This document shows, piece by piece, positions 17,852 through 24,641 of a stretch of DNA of 64,000 bases. Positions within the stretch are counted from its first letter, which is position 1. Each line of letters begins with the position of its first letter. The stretch is taken from contig SVDM01000002.1 in the NCBI GenBank assembly GCA_015058015.1, positions 31,827 through 95,826 on the forward strand, written 5' to 3'. The position numbers and the translations under genes are program-made. This stretch comes from Lachnospiraceae bacterium. Lineage in GTDB: Bacteria > Bacillota > Clostridia > Lachnospirales > Lachnospiraceae. The notes under the pieces are model-generated. The model had not been told where the DNA came from, did no database searches, and saw only the letters and a list, made by a program, of their open reading frames with translations.

Positions 17852-19612
17852 CTAACAATAATCCTCCACATGAATATTAATGGTTCTTCTGCCATTGTAT
17901 TCATTGATGGTAGGATAATATGCTACGTTTATTTTTATATTACGGCTACCCGTAGCAAATAGCTTCTCCGCTTCTTCTTTTCCGAAGCGGTCTTCTATAA
18001 ACTGTCTGAAACTACCGTCTTCTCCGAATCTTACGCCTTCTAAGATTGGTGAAGCGCCATCAGTCATCTTAAGCTTTAATACATTCTTGTTCCTGCCAAT
18101 TATTCTTGCTTCAAGAACCCATACATCCTTCTGGGCAAACAAGGGCTTGGGATTACCTTTGCCAAAGGGCTCTAACAGGCTTATCTGGTTAATTAGGCTT
18201 TCTGATATATAACTTATGGGCATTGGAACATCAATCTTTAACTTCTCGATGATATCATCATCTGTCAGGGTGCAGTTGTCATTAAGTCGCTTCCTTAATG
18301 CATCAACATTCTCCGCTTCAAGAGTCATTCCCGCTGCCATGGCATGGCCTCCGAACTTTAAAACTAAGTCACTGCACTTAGTGAGTTCCTCGAACATATT
18401 GTATTCTTCTATGGAACGTCCTGAGCCTTTAATGGCTCCGTCTCCGTCGGTAAGAACTATAACAGGACGGTAATACTTCTCCCTGATTCTTCCGGCTATA
18501 ATCCCCACAAGGCTTTCATGGCAACCCTGAATATATATTACCAAAACCTTGGATGATTCATAAGAATTATTTTCTATTTCTTCGATGGCTTTGTCAACAC
18601 CTGCAAGAGTCATATCTTTGCGGGTCACATTAAGTTCAAATAATTCTTTGGCCAATGCATCCGCCTCTGCCTTATCTTCAGAAAGCAAGAGAGACACTGC
18701 AATCTTGGCAGTCTCTAATCTTCCACCTGCATTAATGCAGGGTCCTATCACAAAGCCTATATGATAGACTCCTATGGGGCCGTCACTTAAACCGTTAACA
18801 TCTATAAGAGCTTGCAACCCCACATTCTTAGTGGAAGCAATCTGCTTAAGCCCACGACTTACAATAGTCCGATTCTCCCCTATAAGATCCATAACATCAC
18901 CCACTGTGGCAATGGAAAGGATATCGTACATGTCGTCTAAAACAGTCTTATCGGCACCGCAACAATCGAAGGTGTAACACATAAAGCGATAAGCAACCAA
19001 GGCACCGCAAAGTCCCTTAAAAGGATAGGCACAATCACTTCGATGCGGATTGATAACCGCGTCCGCATCAGGAAGAATCTCTCTTCTTTCCCCTTCTTCC
19101 TCTACAAAAGGAATGGCATGATGGTCAGTAATTATAACCCTCATACCAAGTTCTTTGGCATAGCTTATTTCATCCACAGCGGCTATACCATTATCGCAGG
19201 TAATAATAACTTCTATCCCTGCAGCCTTAGCCCGGTCTATTAAGTTACGGTTAATACCGTATCCGTCTTTAATTCGGTCAGGGATGTCATAATCCACATC
19301 CCCGCCAAGGGCCCTTATTCCCTTTAATAAAACAAAAGTGGCACTTATTCCGTCAATATCGTAATCTCCGATAACCCGAAGTTTACTATGCTGCTTAATC
19401 TCAGACAGGAGAAGCGTAGCACCCTTATCGATGTCTGCCATCAAGGCAGCATCTCCCATCTTGCCGGAATCCGGATGAAGAAATCTGTCTATCTCTTCAT
19501 CCGAAGTAATATCTCTGTTTCTGATGATTCTAGCGATAACGGGGTCGATGCCGAAGGTTTCTCCTATTCTGTTGAAATCAGCTTTCTTGGCCGAAACGTA
19601 CCACTTCTTCAT
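17852..19612 (-). CDS. recJ: Single-stranded-DNA-specific exonuclease RecJ
   Basis: 586 residues with the DHH phosphoesterase core: RVIGDYDIDGISA near residue 80-90, CDNGIAA near 137, the DHH motif in ITDHHAIP near 160, and the DHHA1 domain with GSGRSIEEYNMFE and GGHAMAAGM near 390-425. An OB-like C-terminal region follows. RecJ degrades single-stranded DNA 5' to 3' in recombination and repair. It lies between secDF (10 bases) and parE (26 bases). The length is at the short end for RecJ, but the core is complete. Confidence 0.93.
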   Translation of the reverse strand: MKKWYVSAKKADFNRIGETFGIDPVIARIIRNRDITSDEEIDRFLHPDSGKMGDAALMADIDKGATLLLSEIKQHSKLRVIGDYDIDGISATFVLLKGIRALGGDVDYDIPDRIKDGYGINRNLIDRAKAAGIEVIITCDNGIAAVDEISYAKELGMRVIITDHHAIPFVEEEGERREILPDADAVINPHRSDCAYPFKGLCGALVAYRFMCYTFDCCGADKTVLDDMYDILSIATVGDVMDLIGENRTIVSRGLKQIASTKNVGLQALIDVNGLSDGPIGVYHIGFVIGPCINAGGRLETAKIAVSLLLSEDKAEADALAKELFELNVTRKDMTLAGVDKAIEEIENNSYESSKVLVIYIQGCHESLVGIIAGRIREKYYRPVIVLTDGDGAIKGSGRSIEEYNMFEELTKCSDLVLKFGGHAMAAGMTLEAENVDALRKRLNDNCTLTDDDIIEKLKIDVPMPISYISESLINQISLLEPFGKGNPKPLFAQKDVWVLEARIIGRNKNVLKLKMTDGASPILEGVRFGEDGSFRQFIEDRFGKEEAEKLFATGSRNIKINVAYYPTINEYNGRRTINIHVEDYC

Positions 19613-19622
19613 GTTTTATGTT

Positions 19623-21773
19623 TTATTTCTTTCCTATCTTCTTAAATACAAACCACAAAGCACCTGTTACGCATACTGATGAGTAAGCACCGCAGATGAT
19701 ACCTACCATAAGGGGCATAGCAAATTCTCTTATGGAAGTTACACCCAATATGAAGAGAACTGCAACCATGATAAATGTGGTAAGTGATGTATAAATACTT
19801 CTTGAAAGTGTCTGGTTGATACTCTCATTGACAAGTTCTTTGATATCCGGCTTGCTGGTCTCTTTAAGCTTCTCACGAATTCTGTCGAATATAACGATGG
19901 TGGCATTGATGGAGTAACCTACAATGGTCAACATACATGCAATGAAGGTTCCACCAACGGAGGTTCTTGATATTGCATAGAATGCAAGTACAACAAGAAC
20001 ATCGTGAACAAGAGCAAGTACTGCACTTGCCGCAAATCGAAGATCTTTAAATCTAAACCAGATGTATATAAGCATGCAGATTGTAGCAATAATAACTGCT
20101 ACGATGGCATCTGTCTTCATCTCATTACTGATGGTTGAGCTGATACTTTCTGTTGTGATAAGAGAATCATCTACGGAGAAGTCAGATACCAGCATCTGCT
20201 TCATGTTCTCACGCTCTTCCTGGTTAAGCTCACGAGTCTTAATAATAATCTCATTAGAGCCTGCAACCTTCTGAGTCTCTACATTGCCGTCACCGGTAAT
20301 AGCCTCAATCTTAGGAACTACCTTGGCATCAATGTCTGCAATAGAGTAATCCTCATTAAAGGTTACATTGGTTGATGTACCACCCTTAAACTCCATACTG
20401 TAGTTAAGAGGTCCTTTGCCGCCTGCACCATTGATTCCCATAAAGATGAATCCTGCGCAGATAGCTGCAATTGATACTCCGAAGAATACCTTTCTCTTTG
20501 ACAGGAAGTCAAAACTCTTACGCTCCTTATTGACTCCGTAAAGACCAACGCCCTGAAGTCCCAATGCGTAAAGAGCCTTAAGAATAAATCTTGTAACAAC
20601 AAGTGCTGTAAACATTGAAATAATAATACCAATCATCAATGTCTGAGCAAAGCCCTTAACACTTCCTGTTCCCTTTATCATAAGAACCACAGCTGCAATA
20701 AGGGTTGTAATATTACCATCAAGGATAGCAGACATAGCTTTCTTAAAGCCTGTGTCAACAGCGGTCTCTACAGTACGTCCCGCTGTAAGTTCTTCCTTGA
20801 TTCTTGCGAATATAATAACATTGGCATCCACCGCCATACCGATGGAAAGTATGATACCTGCAATACCCGGTAATGTAAGGGTAATCTCATAGAGATTAAG
20901 AATTACAAGTTCTAATGCTATATAGAATACAAGAGCAATGCCTGATGCAAATCCGGGCACTCTGTATACCGCAATCATAAGAAGAATTACAAGGATAAGA
21001 CCGATAAGTGCAGCCTTAAGACTTGTAGCAATTGCTTCTGAACCAAGCTTAGCACCAACTACATTGGAACGAAGTTCGGTAAGCTGTAATTTCAAAGCAC
21101 CGGTACGAATTGATGTAGCAAGTGCCTCTGCTTTTTCGAAGGACTCCATACCTGTAATAACAGCCTCACCGTTGGAGATTGCCGAATTAACGGTAGGATT
21201 ACATATTACTTCACCATCATATACGATGGGAATAGTCTTTCCGATATTGGAAGCTGTGGCTGTGGCAAATTTAACAGCACCCTCTTCCGTAAGCTTTAAT
21301 GCAACAACATATTCTTTGTTCTTAAGTTCGTTCTCCTGTGTCTTAGCTGTAGCCTCCTGGATATCAGAACCGGTAAGAATAACCTCTCCGGTTGATGTCT
21401 GGAATTCCAAAGAACCAGGCTTACCAAGTTCAGTCAGAACCTTGTTGGCATCTGATACACCGGGAATCTCAACTGTAATACGGTTGTTACCCTCCTTGTA
21501 TGCAACTGCCTCTGTGCTGTATACACTTACACGCTTCTGTAGCTTGTATACCGTATCATCCATCTCCGCTTCAGTGGGAGTTGTGTCTCCGGCTACCTGA
21601 TATGTAATGCTGACACCGCCGGCTAAGTCTAAGCCAAGCTTAATCTTTTCAGCGGAGCATACCTTCTTTTCACCGTAACCTACTGCCGCACCGAATATCA
21701 AAACAGCCATAATCGCAAATGTAATTATGAGTGTAATGGCCCCTTTTCCGGTGCTCCATTTCTTGCTTTTCAT
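19623..21773 (-). CDS. secDF: Fused protein translocase subunit SecDF
   Basis: 716 residues combining SecD and SecF in one chain. The SecD half has an N-terminal membrane helix, the LGLDLAGGVSITYQV motif near residue 47, an extracytoplasmic P1 domain and the GMAVDANVIIFARIKEEL motif in the membrane part. The SecF half starts near residue 435, with FKGGTSTNVTF and YSINATIVIFDRIREKL. Twelve membrane segments are expected. The complex uses the proton or sodium gradient to help pull exported proteins out. It begins 5 bases after scfB; why a peptide-modifying enzyme is coupled to secDF is not evident. Confidence 0.95.
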   Translation of the reverse strand: MKSKKWSTGKGAITLIITFAIMAVLIFGAAVGYGEKKVCSAEKIKLGLDLAGGVSITYQVAGDTTPTEAEMDDTVYKLQKRVSVYSTEAVAYKEGNNRITVEIPGVSDANKVLTELGKPGSLEFQTSTGEVILTGSDIQEATAKTQENELKNKEYVVALKLTEEGAVKFATATASNIGKTIPIVYDGEVICNPTVNSAISNGEAVITGMESFEKAEALATSIRTGALKLQLTELRSNVVGAKLGSEAIATSLKAALIGLILVILLMIAVYRVPGFASGIALVFYIALELVILNLYEITLTLPGIAGIILSIGMAVDANVIIFARIKEELTAGRTVETAVDTGFKKAMSAILDGNITTLIAAVVLMIKGTGSVKGFAQTLMIGIIISMFTALVVTRFILKALYALGLQGVGLYGVNKERKSFDFLSKRKVFFGVSIAAICAGFIFMGINGAGGKGPLNYSMEFKGGTSTNVTFNEDYSIADIDAKVVPKIEAITGDGNVETQKVAGSNEIIIKTRELNQEERENMKQMLVSDFSVDDSLITTESISSTISNEMKTDAIVAVIIATICMLIYIWFRFKDLRFAASAVLALVHDVLVVLAFYAISRTSVGGTFIACMLTIVGYSINATIVIFDRIREKLKETSKPDIKELVNESINQTLSRSIYTSLTTFIMVAVLFILGVTSIREFAMPLMVGIICGAYSSVCVTGALWFVFKKIGKK

Positions 21774-21778
21774 TTCCT

Positions 21779-23158
21779 CTAACCCTCCAAATCCTTGTGC
21801 TCTTCTCTCTCTGCCCTTGCAGCTTTAAGCATAATGGCACATTCTACTCTTTTCTTTTGAAGTTCGCATCCAATCTCATATGCTCCGTTAATATCGCCGC
21901 TGAAATTATAAGCGTTGGCCGCACAGCCGCCGCTGCAATAAAACTTAGCAAAACAATTTCTGCAGCTTTCCTTCGCATACACATTGCAAAGCTTGAATTC
22001 GTCTCTAACTGCGGTATTGGTAATCCCTTCATCCACGTTACCAAGCAGGAACTTCTCGTTACCTACAAACTGATGACAAGGATAGAGATCTCCCCAAGGG
22101 GTAACCGCCAGATATTCCGTTCCGGATCCGCATCCCGAGAGCCTCTTGGCAACGCAAGGGCCTCCCTCAAGGTCAATCATAAAATGGAAGAAATTAAATC
22201 CCTTATTCTCCTCTTCAAGGCGAAGCATCTCACTCGCCAGCTTGTCATATTCAGCTAAAAGAGTGGGGATATCTTCTTCCCTGATGGCATAGTCCTCTGT
22301 GGATTCCGCCACCACAGGTTCTACGGATATCTGCTTAAATCCGAGTTTTGCAAGATGTAATACATCCTCCGAAAAGTCTGTATTAAAATGAGTAAATGTT
22401 CCGCGAACATAATAATTGGTTTGATGTCTGCTTTCTGCCACTTTTTGAAACTTGGGAACAATCATCTCATAACTGCCCTTGCCGTTCCTAAAGGGACGCA
22501 TCTTGTCATGTATCTCCTGTCTGCCGTCAATGCTTAATACCACGTTGGACATCTCTTTGTTGGCAAACTCTAAGATATCGTCATTAAGCAGAACACCGTT
22601 GGTGGTAAGGGTGAAACGGAACTTCTTGTTACACTCTTTCTCCCTGCTTCTGCCGTACTCTACCAACTGCTTAACCACATCAAAGTTCATCAATGGTTCT
22701 CCCCCAAAGAAATCCACTTCAAGGTTAACCCTGTTGCCCGAGTTCTCAATCAGAAAATCAAGAGCCTTGCGACCTACTTCGTAGGACATAAGCTCTCGTC
22801 GTCCGTGGTATTCGCCTTCTTCGGCAAAACAATACTTACATGCAAGATTGCAATCGTGTGCAATGTGAAGACATAGAGCCTTGACCACTGTCTGACGTTT
22901 CTTAAAGTCTGTAATATACTCTTCGTACACGTCCTTAGTATAAAGCATCTCCTGATCTCTTAAAGCCTTAACCTCAGAAAGAGCTTCTCTTATGTCCTCT
23001 TCGGAATACTTGGAGCCGAGTTTCTCGAATACGGCCTTCTCGTCCCCATCCTCATAGAGGGGAATTATGTCATATACGATGTCGTCAACCACATGAACTG
23101 CCCCGCTGTTAACGTCCATGACAATATTGTAACCGTTATTCTTATACTGATGAATCAC
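21779..23158 (-). CDS. scfB: Radical SAM maturase of the SCIFF peptide
   Basis: 459 residues. An N-terminal peptide-recognition (RRE-like) region (about 1-90) precedes the radical SAM motif Cys103-x3-Cys107-x2-Cys110 (CNLACKYC). The chain ends in a SPASM-type domain with many cysteines (CVAKRLSGCGSGTEYLAVTPWGDLYPC, and CRNCFAKFYCSGGCAAN). In the known family it forms Cys-to-Thr thioether bonds in the six-cysteine SCIFF precursor. The precursor gene scfA is 86 bases upstream, separated by a hairpin that may reduce maturase expression relative to precursor. The end product's function is unknown in any organism to my knowledge. Confidence 0.95.
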   Translation of the reverse strand: MIHQYKNNGYNIVMDVNSGAVHVVDDIVYDIIPLYEDGDEKAVFEKLGSKYSEEDIREALSEVKALRDQEMLYTKDVYEEYITDFKKRQTVVKALCLHIAHDCNLACKYCFAEEGEYHGRRELMSYEVGRKALDFLIENSGNRVNLEVDFFGGEPLMNFDVVKQLVEYGRSREKECNKKFRFTLTTNGVLLNDDILEFANKEMSNVVLSIDGRQEIHDKMRPFRNGKGSYEMIVPKFQKVAESRHQTNYYVRGTFTHFNTDFSEDVLHLAKLGFKQISVEPVVAESTEDYAIREEDIPTLLAEYDKLASEMLRLEEENKGFNFFHFMIDLEGGPCVAKRLSGCGSGTEYLAVTPWGDLYPCHQFVGNEKFLLGNVDEGITNTAVRDEFKLCNVYAKESCRNCFAKFYCSGGCAANAYNFSGDINGAYEIGCELQKKRVECAIMLKAARAEREEHKDLEG

Positions 23159-23198
23159 TGCAACTGCTCCTTAATCTTCCAAAATCAAATATCAAATC

Positions 23199-23230
23199 AA
23201 GAGAAAACAGCGACTAAAGAGCCGTCGCTG
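23199..23230 (-). terminator. Partial terminator between scfA and scfB
   Basis: Minus strand: CAGCGAC (23230-23224) pairs with GTCGCTG (23214-23208), nine-base loop, then TTTTCTCTT. Read-through past it would set a high precursor-to-maturase ratio. Confidence 0.7.
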
Positions 23231-23244
23231 CTTAATAATCTCAA

Positions 23245-23388
23245 TTATTTATTATTCTCACAACTCTGATTGCCTACTGTGCAAGATGTCTTGCATGCTG
23301 ACTGGCATGATGTCTGGCACTCACCGCATCCGCCCTTCTTCATTGACTTCTTTAAATCTCTTGTATTAAGTGTCTTTACATGTTTCAT
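23245..23388 (-). CDS. scfA: SCIFF ribosomal peptide precursor (six cysteines in about 45 residues)
   Basis: A 47-codon frame begins at an ATG at 23388, preceded by AAGGAGG nine bases upstream, and ends in TAA at 23245. The peptide has a basic leader (MKHVKTLNTRDLKKSMKK), then six cysteines at 21, 24, 28, 32, 36 and 43 with Thr/Ser between them, and a Gly-Asn-rich tail. This is the near-invariant SCIFF peptide of Clostridia, the substrate of the adjacent radical SAM/SPASM maturase. It heads the operon scfA-scfB-secDF-recJ-parE-parC. A TATACT element at 23421-23416 may be its -10. It is easily missed because of its size. Confidence 0.95.
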   Translation of the reverse strand: MKHVKTLNTRDLKKSMKKGGCGECQTSCQSACKTSCTVGNQSCENNK

Positions 23389-23458
23389 AAACACAACCTC
23401 CTTAAAATCTTTAAAAGTATACCATAAATCATATTACAATGAAAGTATTTTCCCTAAA

Positions 23459-24388
23459 TTAGTTGAATTCCCGCGGAGTAATAATCTTTATTCTTTTCTC
23501 AAGACATCTTGCTGATATATGTGTCTGGAAGAATCCCGACTCCCCGTCCATATGTACAGGCTCTTTGGATGCTGCCACCACATCAATTCTGGCAGCTCTG
23601 TATATATGGATTCCTCTGGCATTCACATGTTTTCCCTTCATAGCTTTCGGAAGTAACATGGCAATCCGAAGGGGTGCAATGGAATCCGCTACTATTACAT
23701 CCAGCATGCCATCATTCATAAGGGCTTTGGGGCAGAACATAAATCCGCCGCCTTCATACTTATGATTGTGTGCCGCAAAGAAGACCACCTTGTTAAATGT
23801 AACCTTTCGGACATCATCAAGAGTAAGGGTCATCTTAAAGGGCTTGCGCAAAAAGAGCTGTTTAATGGCTATTCCGAAGTAGGTAAGCTTACCCAGTCCT
23901 ATTTTGTTAAGTTTATTCTTAAGCTTGGACTTATCTGCCATATGGCACACAGCCGCATCAAATCCCATACCCGCACTTACATCAAAACGTCTCTTGTTGT
24001 TACCGTATGTAAGTTCTCCGATGTCCATCATGGTGTAATACTTAGGGTTCAAGATATCGTTTAATGCCGTCATGGGATTGGATGAAATCCCTAAAGACCT
24101 GGCCAAATCATTGCTGGAGCCTGCGGGAATATATCCCAGGATAACGCTGTCTAAGTTAACGATTCCATTAATGACCTCGTTCATGGTTCCATCTCCGCCT
24201 ACAACAATTATCTTACGCAAAATGGTATCGTATGTAAGGCTTTTTACTATCTCTGTAGCATGATAGGTATGTTCCGTAAAATATACGGAATACTCGATTC
24301 CGGCAGCGTCAAGTTCAGTCTGGAGCTTATTCCATATAAGCCTTCCCTTTCCTGTTCTCGCGTTGGGATTAACAATAAAATGGTACAT
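23459..24388 (-). CDS. YegS/BmrU-type lipid kinase (diacylglycerol kinase family)
   Basis: 309 residues, a normal length. It has the DAGK catalytic motifs: Asn-Pro-Asn-Ala near residue 7, VVGGDGTMNEVINGI near 63-77, and IPAGSSNDLARSLG near 91-104. The C-terminal beta-rich half has Val-His-Met-Asp-Gly-Glu near residue 285. Such cytosolic enzymes phosphorylate diacylglycerol or related lipids; the exact substrate is open. It has its own promoter at 24425-24453 and precedes scfA by 70 bases on the same strand without a clear terminator. Confidence 0.88.
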   Translation of the reverse strand: MYHFIVNPNARTGKGRLIWNKLQTELDAAGIEYSVYFTEHTYHATEIVKSLTYDTILRKIIVVGGDGTMNEVINGIVNLDSVILGYIPAGSSNDLARSLGISSNPMTALNDILNPKYYTMMDIGELTYGNNKRRFDVSAGMGFDAAVCHMADKSKLKNKLNKIGLGKLTYFGIAIKQLFLRKPFKMTLTLDDVRKVTFNKVVFFAAHNHKYEGGGFMFCPKALMNDGMLDVIVADSIAPLRIAMLLPKAMKGKHVNARGIHIYRAARIDVVAASKEPVHMDGESGFFQTHISARCLEKRIKIITPREFN

Positions 24389-24424
24389 ATATTCACCTAC
24401 CGTATAATTATCACTTCTAAAAAA

Positions 24425-24453
24425 ATTATAATATAACGGATATTCATATTCAA
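24425..24453 (-). promoter_or_regulatory. Predicted promoter of the lipid kinase gene
   Basis: Minus strand: TTGAAT at 24453-24448, 17-base spacer, perfect TATAAT at 24430-24425, 36 bases before the ATG at 24388. Confidence 0.7.
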
Positions 24454-24462
24454 CCTAGAACG

Positions 24463-24495
24463 AAAAAAAGGGACACCAGCAATTGCCGACGTCCC
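24463..24495 (-). terminator. Intrinsic terminator of the glycyl radical enzyme transcript
   Basis: Minus strand: an 11-bp stem (GGGACGTCGGC, 24495-24485, with 24480-24470) closed entirely only when three G-U pairs are allowed, AATT loop, then seven T residues. The mismatches on the plus strand show that it works on the minus strand. It lies after both mini-ORFs, so they share the transcript. Confidence 0.9.
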
Positions 24496-24513
24496 TATTC
24501 ATTAAACTCTTTG

Positions 24514-24555
24514 TTACAGATTTACCAACATGTCTTTGACATGTCGCCTTGTCAT
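24514..24555 (-). CDS. Mini-ORF copy B (13 codons) downstream of the glycyl radical enzyme
   Basis: An ATG at 24555 follows GGAGGAG with a five-base gap and opens a 13-codon frame, MTRRHVKDMLVNL, ending in TAA at 24514. It begins 57 bases after an almost identical frame (copy A). Differences between the copies change Glu to Lys, Gly to Val and Lys to Asn. Whether the peptide is made is unknown; the strong ribosome binding site and duplication are the only evidence. The same bases also form a 9-bp hairpin, so the element may act as RNA. Confidence 0.35.
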   Translation of the reverse strand: MTRRHVKDMLVNL

Positions 24556-24567
24556 CAGGACTCCTCC

Positions 24568-24612
24568 TCATGACAGTTTTCCCAACATGTCTTCGACATG
24601 TCGCCTTGTCAT
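24568..24612 (-). CDS. Mini-ORF copy A (14 codons) downstream of the glycyl radical enzyme
   Basis: An ATG at 24612, five bases after GGGAGGAG, opens a 14-codon frame, MTRRHVEDMLGKLS, ending in TGA at 24568. The TGA overlaps the GAGGAG ribosome binding site of copy B in the form ATGAGGAGGAG, and the glycyl radical enzyme gene itself ends in the same CTGTCATGAGGAGG context. The last residues (Leu-Ser, stop) resemble the enzyme's own C-terminal Glu-Leu-Ser, which suggests the element arose partly by duplicating the gene end. Translation is not proven. Confidence 0.4.
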   Translation of the reverse strand: MTRRHVEDMLGKLS

Positions 24613-24641
24613 CAGGACTCCTCCCGCAAGCGGGCCCCTCC

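Noticed and set aside
20938..21600. 220-codon plus-strand frame
   Set aside because: Antisense to secDF, with no start site or motif of its own.
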